NCBI RefSeq assembly: GCF_900101345.1
Contig: NZ_FMUX01000017.1
Span: 18,240-82,239, forward strand
Origin: Desulfoluna spongiiphila
GTDB lineage: Bacteria > Desulfobacterota > Desulfobacteria > Desulfobacterales > Desulfolunaceae
Reading direction: 5' to 3'
DNA: 64,000 nt
Each line of letters begins with the position of its first letter. Position 1 is the first letter of the stretch. The position numbers and the translations under genes were made by a program. Under the pieces are notes generated by a model, which saw nothing but the letters and a program-made list of their open reading frames with translations, was not told where the DNA came from and made no database searches. This document shows, one piece after another, positions 43,527 through 52,086 of this stretch.

Positions 43527-44816
43527 TCACACACCGCACGATTCTGCGGCCCTGAAGGCGGTGGCGATGGAGATCCCGGCTCCGCTTTTTTCCCGTTTCC
43601 AGTCCTGGTGGGCCAGGATGCTGCCGGCAACGAAGAGATTCTGGCTGACGGGGTTGCCCTCTTTGTCCAGGGGGCGCATGGCCGAATCAGCGGTCACTCC
43701 GGCCCGGTTGACGGCATGTCCATCGGAATGGAAAAGGTCGCACCGATGCCACAGGTCCCGGCTCGCGGGCTGGGTCACGTAGAGATCCAGGAGGGGTTCG
43801 GTCACGCGGTGCCGGTCTCCGGCCAGGCCTCCACCCATGAAACGACCGGTGGCCAGGATCATCCTGCGGGCAAACACGGTGCGTGCCTCGCCCCTCAGGG
43901 TGGCGGTGACGGAAAAACCGTCCTCCCCTTCGGAGACCGTGGTGACCCGCCCGCCCACGAAGGTGGCAACACCATACCTTGAGAAGGCTCGGTCCAAGGC
44001 TTCTCGCAGCCGGACGCCGGCTGCCGTGGGGGGCATGCCCGGGATTTCAAAACAGGGAACGCCAAGGGCGTCTTCAAGGTGGACCAGGGTCTCACGGCTC
44101 CTCTCCATCCCGAAGATGGGGGGCAGGCCCACGGCCTTGTGGCCGTCCAGGTGGGGACGGATGGCCTGGACCAGGCGATCACGTCCCGCGGGGAGATCAA
44201 GCTCCCGCGCCAGGGCCTCGGGATAGATGTCTCCGGGACGTCCCAGGCCTTCGGGGGCAATCTCAACGGAAGAGATCCCGGGCCAGGCCGGGGCGGCCGA
44301 CTGGGCCACCTGATTTGCCTGAAACCCTTTGAGCCCCCGGATGCCTACGATGAGGGTTTTGTCTCTCTTTTCAAAGGCCGTTGCCCCTGCCGCCATGGTT
44401 TCGGGGAGGGCATAGCTTGCCTTGATGGTGCCCACGCTGGTCACCACCCGGGCGTTGGACTCGCAGAGCTGATAGCCCAGCCCTTCGGCTTCGAGCAATC
44501 CCAGAAACTCTTGGAACGACTGCCCGATGGCTTCACGCCCAATCTTACCGTAGGGGTGATCCGGCTCGGAAGCGACCAGGGTCTCAACCGTCTGCCAGGG
44601 ATCCGTGGAGTAGGCCTTGTCTCCGGGTACCATGCCCGCCAGGTCAAACAGGCCGCTTGACAGGGGCAGCTGGCTGCCCGTGCCCACCACAGCGACTTTA
44701 AGTCCTCGCTTCGCCGCAAAAAGGGCGGCCGCGCTTCCGGCAAGACCATTGCCAACCACCACCACATCCCAGCTGCCGTCCCAGGGATTCCGGGCTGTGT
44801 CTACTAGATTATTCAT
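43527..44816 (-). CDS. glpB: Anaerobic glycerol-3-phosphate dehydrogenase subunit B
   Basis: GlpB is the flavoprotein subunit that accompanies GlpA. The 429-residue protein begins with a dinucleotide-binding motif (DVVVVGNGLAGSAAALFAA), followed by FDLAGMVPG and ending with LFVAGSILAHQDW and SGAGISIATAFRAA, all typical of GlpB. The ATG at 44816 overlaps the glpA stop by eight bases, so translation is coupled. No glpC follows; the next features are a family A element and ssb. Confidence 0.93.
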   Translation of the reverse strand: MNNLVDTARNPWDGSWDVVVVGNGLAGSAAALFAAKRGLKVAVVGTGSQLPLSSGLFDLAGMVPGDKAYSTDPWQTVETLVASEPDHPYGKIGREAIGQSFQEFLGLLEAEGLGYQLCESNARVVTSVGTIKASYALPETMAAGATAFEKRDKTLIVGIRGLKGFQANQVAQSAAPAWPGISSVEIAPEGLGRPGDIYPEALARELDLPAGRDRLVQAIRPHLDGHKAVGLPPIFGMERSRETLVHLEDALGVPCFEIPGMPPTAAGVRLREALDRAFSRYGVATFVGGRVTTVSEGEDGFSVTATLRGEARTVFARRMILATGRFMGGGLAGDRHRVTEPLLDLYVTQPASRDLWHRCDLFHSDGHAVNRAGVTADSAMRPLDKEGNPVSQNLFVAGSILAHQDWKREKSGAGISIATAFRAAESCGV

Positions 44817-46371
44817 GCCCCACCTCCATTCCAAAGAGTCCGCACTGCAGGGCCTCATGAAGCTCCGCCCGGGCGAGGTTCTCTCCCCAGGAGACGGATC
44901 GCATCCCCTTCCAGCGCTCCTTATAAAATTGGGCCAGCCCGGAGAGTCCCTCGTCACCGGTCACGTGTCCCTGGCCGTACATCCAGGCGGCCAGCCTCAG
45001 TCCGCAGAAGCTCCCCTGACAGGGACCCTTGCCCACGCGGCTTCGCAAGCCCACTTCCACAAGGCCCCGTGCAAGGCCCTGGCTTTCCAGGGAGGCCACA
45101 AGGGAACCGATGACTGATTCAGACACCATTTCGCATTCGCAGATCATACCGTCCCCTTTCTGGTGGCCGGCCATCCATTTTTTCGGGGCCGCACCGGGTT
45201 CGGTCCACATGGCGTCCCCGCTTGCCGGAAGGGGCTGAGTCCGGGTGACGCAGGGCCCGCCCATGCCGAGGTAGTGGCAGACCGCGTCGGCCGCCCGTTC
45301 CGCCATAAGCCGGTATGTGGTCAGCTTCCCGCCGGTGATGGTAAACAGGTTTTCCACCCCTTCGTCCCGGTGGTCCATGAGCACAAAGCCACGGCTGACG
45401 TTTCGATCGTCGCCCCCGGAAGGGTCTCCGAACAGGGGGCGGACCCCGCTGTAGGCGCGAATCATTCGGGTCGTGGCAAGGATGGGCAGCAGGGCTGTGG
45501 CTTCGTCCACCATGCGGTCCACTTCGTCGGTGGTTGGCCAGGCCGCATCCGGGTTGTCCACATGGGAGGAGGTGGTCCCCACAATGGAGACGGTGCCTCC
45601 GGGTACCACAATATCTGCATCCGACGGGCGGCGCAGCCGGTTCACCACCCGGGTGGTGAGACGATGGTCAGTGACCAGAAGGCTCCCTTTAGAACACCGC
45701 ACATGGGTAGTGGCCCCGGCGATGGCCGCCACCTGCCCTGCCCAGGCCCCGGCGGCGTTGACCACGCAGGAGGTCTCCACCTCCACGGTCTCTCCCGTTG
45801 CCCGACGCTTCAAGAGGGCATGGGTCACCTGAGAACCTTTGCGAGTCACGCCCGCCAGCTCGGTGCCGCAAAGCAATTCCGCTCCATGACTCAGGGCATC
45901 GGAGACGTTGTCCAAGGAGAGACGAAAGGGATCCACCGTGGCGTCATTGACCTCGTAGGCCGCGACAATGGGACCGGTCAGGTTCGGCTCAAGGGCGCGC
46001 GCCTCATCCGCATCGATCTGCCGATGGGGCATGTCGCTCTGGCTCAGAAGCCCTTCGAAGTCCGCCATGTAATTTTCATCGTCCCCTTCCACCCCCACAA
46101 ACAGACCGCCGGTGGCTTCAATGCACTGGGGGGCCATGGCGCGCAGAAGGGCATTCTCATCGCGGCACTCTTCGGCAGAGTGCCGGTCGGAATAGAGATA
46201 CCTCGCCCCGCTGTGGAGAAGGCCGTGGTTGCCCCCAGAGGCCCCGGAGTTGATGTCCCCGCGCTCCACAAGCAAAACCTTCAATCCCCGCAACGCCAGG
46301 TCCCGTGCCACACCGCACCCGGTCGCTCCGGCTCCGATCACCGTTACATCCGCTTTTATTCGCTTCATCAT
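44809..46371 (-). CDS. glpA: Anaerobic glycerol-3-phosphate dehydrogenase subunit A
   Basis: GlpA oxidises sn-glycerol-3-phosphate to dihydroxyacetone phosphate. The 520-residue protein has the FAD motif VTVIGAGATGCGVARDLALRG and the GlpA/GlpD signature SGASGGNHGLLHSGARY. The C-terminal BFD-like [2Fe-2S] domain has cysteines in ICECEMV and GKGPCQGSFC. The iron-sulfur tail marks the anaerobic enzyme rather than aerobic GlpD. GGAG precedes the ATG. Divergent glpR suggests glycerol-phosphate-dependent repression. Confidence 0.95.
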   Translation of the reverse strand: MMKRIKADVTVIGAGATGCGVARDLALRGLKVLLVERGDINSGASGGNHGLLHSGARYLYSDRHSAEECRDENALLRAMAPQCIEATGGLFVGVEGDDENYMADFEGLLSQSDMPHRQIDADEARALEPNLTGPIVAAYEVNDATVDPFRLSLDNVSDALSHGAELLCGTELAGVTRKGSQVTHALLKRRATGETVEVETSCVVNAAGAWAGQVAAIAGATTHVRCSKGSLLVTDHRLTTRVVNRLRRPSDADIVVPGGTVSIVGTTSSHVDNPDAAWPTTDEVDRMVDEATALLPILATTRMIRAYSGVRPLFGDPSGGDDRNVSRGFVLMDHRDEGVENLFTITGGKLTTYRLMAERAADAVCHYLGMGGPCVTRTQPLPASGDAMWTEPGAAPKKWMAGHQKGDGMICECEMVSESVIGSLVASLESQGLARGLVEVGLRSRVGKGPCQGSFCGLRLAAWMYGQGHVTGDEGLSGLAQFYKERWKGMRSVSWGENLARAELHEALQCGLFGMEVGHE

Positions 46372-46494
46372 CCCATGATGCTCCGTCTTAAGAATCCGAT
46401 AAGGACCTGCTCAAGAGTTCCCAACGCCCCCGCGTCCCACAAATGGACCGAGACCGCAGGTCAAAAGATCCCCCTTAGCTCAGGATGTTCGTTT

Positions 46495-46503
46495 TCCAAA
46501 ACC
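46495..46503. promoter_or_regulatory. Candidate GlpR half-site near glpA
   Basis: ATGTTCGTT matches the half-site of the Escherichia coli GlpR operator (WATGTTCGWT). It lies about 125 bases upstream of glpA. Confidence 0.4.
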
Positions 46504-46768
46504 GACACGCACTCAGGATATCCGGCGGGCACACAGGGTTAAACCCCTTGGTTTTCAAATAAAAAAATCACAGCACGCCCAACATGCCCGGTTCCCGCCC
46601 AAGGTTCGGAATCGACCCTTTGACCTTTCACACCCAGCAGATTGTTCACAATACAACATAAATTTTCGGATTTGAAAACCCAAAACTGCTGTTTCAACCC
46701 TGCCAAATCGGGATAATATCTCTTGAGAAAAAGGAATTACGATGCTATCACACACTAAACTTTATACG

Positions 46769-46789
46769 TTCGTTCTCATCAAAAACGAA
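46769..46789. promoter_or_regulatory. Candidate GlpR operator in front of glpR
   Basis: TTCGTT-N9-AACGAA is an inverted repeat ending four bases before the AAGGAG ribosome site of glpR, well placed for autorepression. Confidence 0.45.
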
Positions 46790-46805
46790 AATAAGGAGAG
46801 TAGAG

Positions 46806-47621
46806 GTGAACACAGGGGATCGGGAATACAATGCAGCGGATGTCATCCGAACCCTGCCGAGACGTCAGAAGGCGATCTATGACATGGTCCTTGAAAAGGG
46901 CTTTGTCTCCATCGAAGGGCTCTCCCAGCACTTCTCCGTGACGCCCCAGACCATCCGGCGGGATATCAACAACCTGTGCAGCGCCAAGCTGCTCCAGAGA
47001 TACCACGGTGGGGCCGGGCTCCTGAACAGCGTGGAGAACTTCACCTACTCCACCCGAAAGTCGCTGTGTTCGGAAGAGAAAATCCGTGTGGCCCAGCACG
47101 TGGCCCAGTTCATCCCCAACAACGCCTCCCTGTTTCTCGACATCGGAACCTCCACCGAAGAGGTGGCCCGGGCCCTGGTGGACAAAACCGGCCTTCGCGT
47201 CATCACCAACAACCTGAACGTGGCCTCCATCCTGGGTCAGAACCGGGGCTTTGAGATCCTGGTGTCAGGCGGGGTGGTCCGTAACCACGACCTCGGCATC
47301 ACCGGGGAAGCAGCCATCGATTTTATCAGCCAGTTCAAGGTGGACTTCGGCATCATCTCCGTTGCAGGCATCGACCCCGACGGCACCCTCATCGACTTCG
47401 ATTACAACGAAGTGCGCATCGCCCGAGCCATCATCAGCAACTCCCGCCAGGTCTTCCTGGTGGCCGACCACTCCAAGTTCAACCGAAGCGCCATGGTGCG
47501 CATCGGCAACCTGGAAGAGGTGGACGCCCTGTTTACCGACCGCACCCCACCGGCCTCCTTTTTAGAGATCATCAAACGCGGCGACGTGAACCTGCACATC
47601 GCGCCCGGCGGCAAACACTGA
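46806..47621 (+). CDS. glpR: DeoR-family transcriptional repressor, GlpR
   Basis: This 271-residue DeoR-family regulator has an N-terminal winged helix (RRQKAIYDMVLEKGFVSIEGL, FSVTPQTIRRDINNL). A sugar-phosphate-sensing isomerase-like domain follows, with DIGTSTEEVARAL, ITNNLNVA and SGGVVRNHDLGITG. Its divergent position next to glpAB identifies it as GlpR, which binds glycerol-3-phosphate and then releases its operators. It starts with GTG at 46806, seven bases after AAGGAG. Confidence 0.93.
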   Translation: MNTGDREYNAADVIRTLPRRQKAIYDMVLEKGFVSIEGLSQHFSVTPQTIRRDINNLCSAKLLQRYHGGAGLLNSVENFTYSTRKSLCSEEKIRVAQHVAQFIPNNASLFLDIGTSTEEVARALVDKTGLRVITNNLNVASILGQNRGFEILVSGGVVRNHDLGITGEAAIDFISQFKVDFGIISVAGIDPDGTLIDFDYNEVRIARAIISNSRQVFLVADHSKFNRSAMVRIGNLEEVDALFTDRTPPASFLEIIKRGDVNLHIAPGGKH

Positions 47622-47664
47622 TGCCCTAAGGCCCCACGGGCCTGCCACCTCCGCTTAAAACAAT

Positions 47665-47703
47665 AAAAAAAGGCCACCTTGGATCCCAAGGTGGCCTTTT
47701 TTT
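47665..47703. terminator. Bidirectional intrinsic terminator
   Basis: AGGCCACCTTGG pairs with its complement; seven T follow on the plus strand and a matching A-run precedes. It separates glpR from the convergent FadL-family gene. Confidence 0.93.
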
Positions 47704-47882
47704 GTAACGAGTCTGTCCATCGTTACCTCCGGGGCCAAACACATGAAGCAACCATCCTGCAGTGACGACCCGAACCCGGAAGGGCCCGGGCCCATCGCTG
47801 CAATGCCGGGGAAAGGACCAATGGCGGGGTGCCCCTTCACCCGAGGGCCCAGGCGGTCGCCTGGACCCGGGAGATCATACGA

Positions 47883-49406
47883 TTAGAAGCGGGCAGTCAG
47901 GGTCACGCCCCCGCCCACGATGTAGCCGTCTGCGCTGGCCGAGACCACATTCCCCTGAAAACTTTCGTTCAGGTTATTGCTCTCGCCACCGACAACGCGC
48001 GCCTGCTCGATGTCGGTATACTGGAACACCGCGTCAATGGTGTAACGGCCGAAGTTAAGTCCGGCACCTAAAGAGTAGGTCTTCTTGTCCGCATCGGGCC
48101 ACTGCATATCCAGGGTGTTATCGGGAATGGGCGTGGGGTCGTAGAAATACCCGCCGCGCACGGTGAGAAGGTCGTTGACGATGTACTCCATGCCGAAACG
48201 AAGCTGCTTGGTGTCCTCCCAATCTCTCTCATAAGACTCTTCCCAACCACTCAGCGTTTCTGGAGCACCCGGAAAAACGCCGATACCAATCTGGTTGGAC
48301 AACTTTGACACTTGGTCTTTATTAACGCTCCAGTCAGTCCAGACGAGGTCGCACTCAATAGAAAACTTGTCATGGGGCTGATAGCGCACCCCAGCTTGAA
48401 CTTGTTGGGGATGATTGTAATCCATGGTCGCTGTTGCGACTTTAACCCCATCCTTGAAGACATCGCCCTCAAAATCAGCATCGCACTCGCTTCGATAAGT
48501 CAAGCCAAGGGTAATCGTTTCTTTGGGCTTATACATCACACCGATATTGTACGAGTAGTTCACATCATCTTCCAACTCCATGCCAATTGCAGCTTGATGA
48601 TCGGGAGAAGGGAGATTACCAAACTCGCTTCCATCGACAATTCCTGCAGCATTCAGCTGGGCAGTGTAGGCTGCCGCTTCCCCATACTTTTCAGGATCTG
48701 AAGCCGCTGCACCTGCGTACACCACAGCAGCACCCGCCACATTTGATATCGCGCCCCCCCCCATTTTTTTGCTGATCGTATCGGCGTTGTCGATCAGTTT
48801 CCCCACAAACTCCGTGGTATTGGGAATCAGGTACTTACTCGTATCCGCACCAGCCTCGGACTTACCGATGGTAACCCCCACGCCAAAGGAGAGCTTGTCG
48901 TTCACCTTGTACGAAAGGGAAGGGGTCACACCGTAGCGCTTGTAATACGAATGGTACGCGCTATAGGAGCCAGGATTTTTATTGGGGTCCTTCTCCCAGT
49001 CCAATTCCATGCCCCAAGGCGCGTAAGCGGCAACGCCCAAGGCAAAATGCTCGCTGATCTTCTGAGCGTAACCCATGTGGGGCGCCACGAGAAGATCGGA
49101 GTCATCACTGAAATCGGTTGGTTCAATAAGATTTTCCGACATATTGGAACGATTGGTTACCGTAAACTGCGACATCTCAATGGTGGGATCCACCGCGAGG
49201 GCGCCCACAGAGAACACCTTGCCTTCAATCTGGGAGAGACCCGCCGGGTTATAGTACGCGGCAAAGGGATCATCGGCGGTGGCGGCATAGGCCCCGCCAA
49301 GGGCGGTGGCCCTTGCCCCGATACCATACGTATCCACAGAACCCCCATAAGCCATCGTGGTGGCGGCAAGCACACAGACCGCCGCACAAGCAAAACGTTT
49401 CACCAT
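47883..49406 (-). CDS. OmpP1/FadL-family outer membrane channel
   Basis: This 507-residue protein has a signal peptide (MVKRFACAAVCVLAATTMAYG). The FadL N-terminal hatch region contains GIGARATALGGAYAATADD and FAAYYNPAGLS, and it ends with an aromatic C-terminus (LTARF) suited to outer membrane insertion. FadL-type channels admit long-chain fatty acids or aromatic hydrocarbons. A sigma-54 promoter lies upstream and the divergent gene encodes a XylR/DmpR-type activator, which favours an aromatic or other inducible hydrophobic substrate. AAGGAGG fixes the start. Confidence 0.93.
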   Translation of the reverse strand: MVKRFACAAVCVLAATTMAYGGSVDTYGIGARATALGGAYAATADDPFAAYYNPAGLSQIEGKVFSVGALAVDPTIEMSQFTVTNRSNMSENLIEPTDFSDDSDLLVAPHMGYAQKISEHFALGVAAYAPWGMELDWEKDPNKNPGSYSAYHSYYKRYGVTPSLSYKVNDKLSFGVGVTIGKSEAGADTSKYLIPNTTEFVGKLIDNADTISKKMGGGAISNVAGAAVVYAGAAASDPEKYGEAAAYTAQLNAAGIVDGSEFGNLPSPDHQAAIGMELEDDVNYSYNIGVMYKPKETITLGLTYRSECDADFEGDVFKDGVKVATATMDYNHPQQVQAGVRYQPHDKFSIECDLVWTDWSVNKDQVSKLSNQIGIGVFPGAPETLSGWEESYERDWEDTKQLRFGMEYIVNDLLTVRGGYFYDPTPIPDNTLDMQWPDADKKTYSLGAGLNFGRYTIDAVFQYTDIEQARVVGGESNNLNESFQGNVVSASADGYIVGGGVTLTARF

Positions 49407-49733
49407 TGTTTCCTCCTTACACATAGCATGTCAACATAGCAGCGACGCCCGAAACTCGGAGCCCGAATCGCCTGTACATACCGATGCCTCATCAATAAAC
49501 ATCGTCCCGCCGAAAAACATAAAAAGCCTTCCCAGACATTTCCCGGCGAATCTTCAGGTAATTCAAAACCCCGTACACCGATCTCAGGGCCAAAAACCGA
49601 CCGTACGGAACAATAGACAGCAGGTGCATACTAGAGCGGAGTTCAAAAAGCAAGGACGCGCCCCGCAAGTGCGACCATCGTTCACACAAGCCGCGCATAG
49701 CACCGTACAACCCTTCTATCGGAAGTCAATTGT

Positions 49734-49748
49734 GCAACCATCGTGCCA
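49734..49748 (-). promoter_or_regulatory. Sigma-54 (-24/-12) promoter for the FadL-family gene
   Basis: Minus-strand TGGCACGATGGTTGC has the invariant GG and GC with exact spacing and matches the TGGCACG-N4-TTGC consensus at every defined position. It reads toward the channel gene. Confidence 0.82.
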
Positions 49749-49826
49749 TTATGTAAACAATGGTCATTGAGTAATCATTCCACCACATTCACAGAATCAT
49801 GGAATATATACATTGCCGCCGAATTC

Positions 49827-49841
49827 ATTTCATATTGAAAT
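49827..49841. promoter_or_regulatory. Candidate upstream activator site: ATTTCA-TAT-TGAAAT
   Basis: A perfect 6+6 palindrome about 105 bases upstream of the expected sigma-54 transcription start, the usual distance for XylR/DmpR enhancer sites. It is also 60 bases before the activator's own start codon. Confidence 0.4.
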
Positions 49842-49901
49842 CCGCATTTCACAATGATACAAATCTTGGCCTACAATTCATTTTCATCGAAGGTGACCGG
49901 C

Positions 49902-51518
49902 ATGCCATCAAAACCATTCTCTCCATCGGAACTCATCACCAAGGACCCCCGTTACGGGTTCCCCCTCTTCGGCCCCAGCCGCATCCTGGGCGTCAGCATC
50001 GCCACCCTCGAGCGGTTTTACAGGGACTTTACGGAGATGGTGGACAAAAAAACCCGCAACCGCATTGCCAAAAACCTGGGCTACGAGGTTGGCCTGGGCC
50101 AGGCCACCACCCTTTCCGGGCTCTATGCTTTTTCATCGCCCTCGGAGCACCTCCACGCCGGGAGCAGGCTTCGAAGCTTCACCGGCTATTGCCACGAACA
50201 CATCACCTCCCTGGACATCACGCCCGAGGGGAAGTTGGTGCGGTTCACCGGCCTCTGGACAGAGTCCTTTGAAACCGCCGTCTACCTGAAGGCCAACAGC
50301 CGCAAGAACAAGGGCTACGCCAAACGACCGGTGTGCCTCTCCCTGTGCGCCATCCTGAGCGGCTATGCCTCGGCGGTGTTTGGTGAAAAAATTGTCGTGA
50401 GGGAAACGGCCTGCCAGGCCATGGGAACGACGAACTGTCATTTTGAAGGGAAACCGGCAACGGCATGGGCCCACGGGGAGGCCCCGCCGTACATGGACGA
50501 TGAAAGCGATCACGCCTTAGAGAGCAATATCACCAAACTCAGAGAGATCCTGGGCCTTGAAAAAAACCGCGCCCCGGCTCCTCCCTTTTTCACCCCCACC
50601 GCGCCGGTGTGCAAGGCCCCCAACTTTCGAGCCGTCCTGGACCGCACGGACAAGGTCGCCCCCACGGACGCCACGGTCCTGATCCTGGGAGAGAGCGGTT
50701 CGGGCAAAGAGGTGGTGGCCCGACGCATCCACGCCGGGTCCCGGCGAAACAGGGCCCCTTTCCTCGCCATCAACTGCGCGGCCCTTCCCCCGGAACTTCT
50801 GGAATCCGAGCTCTTCGGCCACGTGCGCGGGGCCTTTACCGGTGCGGAGAAGACCAAAAAGGGGCTTTTTGTCTCCGCCGGGGAGGGCACGATCTTTTTG
50901 GACGAGATCGGCGACATGCCCCTGCCCGTCCAGGGCAAGCTCCTCAGGGCCCTTCAGGAAAGAGAAGTGCGCCCGGTGGGCGGCCTGGAGGACATCCCAG
51001 TCAAGGCCAGGATTGTCGCAGCCACCAACCGCGACCTTGCCGCCATGGCCCGGGAGGGTTCCTTTCGCCAGGACCTCTACTACCGGCTGTCGGTCTTCCC
51101 CATCTCCCTGCCCTCCCTTGCAGAGCGCAAAGAAGACATCCTCCCCCTGGCCCACGCCGCCTTAAAAAAACGCGCCCCCGACCACCCGGGGTTTTCAGCC
51201 ACTGCAGAAAACGCCCTTTTAAACCACCCCTGGCCCGGAAACGTCCGCGAGCTTGAAAACTGGGTGGAGCACGGCCTGATCCTCGCCGGAGACGGCCTTA
51301 TTGACGCCCCCCATCTCCCCGAAACCCACCAGACCACAACGCCCGCAGACAGCATCGACGGGGACCTTCCCAGCCTGGAAGCCCTCACCCACCGCTACAT
51401 CGACAAGGTCCTGACCCACACCGGAGGCAACAAAAAAGAGACCGCCCACATCCTCGGCATCGGCACCGCGACCTTGTGGCGGCATCTTAAAAAAACGCCT
51501 CCGGCGTTTAAGGGCTAA
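49902..51518 (+). CDS. Sigma-54-dependent activator, XylR/DmpR type (XylR_N-V4R-AAA-Fis)
   Basis: This 538-residue activator has an N-terminal ligand-sensing domain (about 1-190) with the V4R portion (ETACQAMGTTNCHFEG). The AAA domain has Walker A GESGSGKE, the sigma-54 contact loop GAFTGA and Walker B GTIFLDEIGD. A Fis-type helix-turn-helix (NKKETAHILGIGTATLWRHL) ends it. XylR/DmpR relatives bind aromatic effectors directly. AAGGTGA six bases before 49902 sets the start. The last residues (TPPAFKG) are encoded by a hairpin element that carries the stop codon. Confidence 0.93.
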   Translation: MPSKPFSPSELITKDPRYGFPLFGPSRILGVSIATLERFYRDFTEMVDKKTRNRIAKNLGYEVGLGQATTLSGLYAFSSPSEHLHAGSRLRSFTGYCHEHITSLDITPEGKLVRFTGLWTESFETAVYLKANSRKNKGYAKRPVCLSLCAILSGYASAVFGEKIVVRETACQAMGTTNCHFEGKPATAWAHGEAPPYMDDESDHALESNITKLREILGLEKNRAPAPPFFTPTAPVCKAPNFRAVLDRTDKVAPTDATVLILGESGSGKEVVARRIHAGSRRNRAPFLAINCAALPPELLESELFGHVRGAFTGAEKTKKGLFVSAGEGTIFLDEIGDMPLPVQGKLLRALQEREVRPVGGLEDIPVKARIVAATNRDLAAMAREGSFRQDLYYRLSVFPISLPSLAERKEDILPLAHAALKKRAPDHPGFSATAENALLNHPWPGNVRELENWVEHGLILAGDGLIDAPHLPETHQTTTPADSIDGDLPSLEALTHRYIDKVLTHTGGNKKETAHILGIGTATLWRHLKKTPPAFKG

Positions 51519-51537
51519 GGCCCTTAGGTGCCGGAGG
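51498..51537 (+). terminator. Long hairpin overlapping the activator stop codon
   Basis: CCTCCGGC pairs with GCCGGAGG, and inside it AAGGGC pairs with GCCCTT across TAAG. The stop codon (51516-51518) is in the apical loop. No T-run follows. The outer stem shares sequence with family A termini. Confidence 0.55.
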
Positions 51538-51585
51538 AACGGATGTTAAGCCCACTATTCGACAAATCGTCATTGTTTCAATGAT

Positions 51586-51850
51586 GCCTCCGGCGGCCCT
51601 GCCGGGGGCCAAACTTTTGAAAAGTTTGATAAACAGGTTAAAAAAAACCTCCTTGAATGAATGCCGTTTTGAATGCGGGTGGGATTTAATCCCAGGGCCC
51701 TGCTTAAGTCCATGTAAATGAGCTACGGTACGACAAGCGCACTCTCTTTGACTGCAGCTACGCCGTTGCATGGAGGCGAAGCGCATCCGTAAGCTGCTTT
51801 CCAAGGTGTTTTGCCTGGGTGGCTCCCCCCCCCCCCTCGTTGCCGGAGTT
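51586..51850 (-). repeat. Family A element, inverted, diverged
   Basis: GCCTCCGGCGGC (51586-51597), then the reversed right end with AAACTTTT-G-AAAAGTTT. The far end decays through a GCGCATCCG motif and a 12-base C run (51825-51836). Much of its centre does not match other copies. The sequence from 51851 to 51999 shows nothing identifiable. Confidence 0.7.
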
Positions 51851-51999
51851 ATTCCGGTTACGGTCAAGCGAATCCCATATGCCCTTCATCGTGTTTCCAG
51901 AAGAATAAAATTAGGCAGCGTATCCTGTGGCTTCGAAGCTTGTGAAGCCGCTCGCATAAACCATCAACGTTCATGTCGGGCGACGCCCGAGCCGAAGGC

Positions 52000-52080
52000 C
52001 ATTGCGATTTGCCCTGAGGGACGAAGGGCAAATCGCAATGACAATATGCTTTCGAGGTGGCTCACCTCGCCGCCGGAGGC
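52000..52080 (-). repeat. Family A left half, inverted, with a perfect 16-bp hairpin
   Basis: CATTGCGATTTGCCCT pairs perfectly with its complement around nine bases (52000-52040). It is followed by the CGAGGTG-GCT-CACCTCG hairpin (52053-52069) and GCCGCCGGAGGC (52069-52080). The element ends seven bases from the comM stop. Confidence 0.85.
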
Positions 52081-52086
52081 ACGCTT

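Larger units (their letters stand above)
46372..46805. other. Divergent glpA-glpR control region
   Basis: This 434-base AT-rich gap holds both promoters. GTTCGTTTTC (46497-46506) and GTTCGTTCTC (46768-46777) repeat the GlpR-like half-site, one nearer each gene. A weak promoter TTGAGA-N17-TATCAC (46723-46751) points toward glpR. No gene is supportable. Confidence 0.5.
49407..49901. other. Divergent region between the FadL channel and the sigma-54 activator
   Basis: It contains the sigma-54 promoter and candidate upstream activator site listed below. Between promoter and channel gene lies a leader of about 315 bases. A 72-codon frame at 49492-49710 (minus) has no ribosome site or family and is not called. 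Confidence 0.6.

Noticed and set aside
45163..46542. 459-codon plus-strand frame across glpA
   Set aside because: glpA on the minus strand has intact FAD and cluster motifs; the opposite frame is a by-product of base composition.
46555..46755. A 66-codon frame in the glpA-glpR gap
   Set aside because: No ribosome site or family resemblance, and it would cross the control region of both genes.
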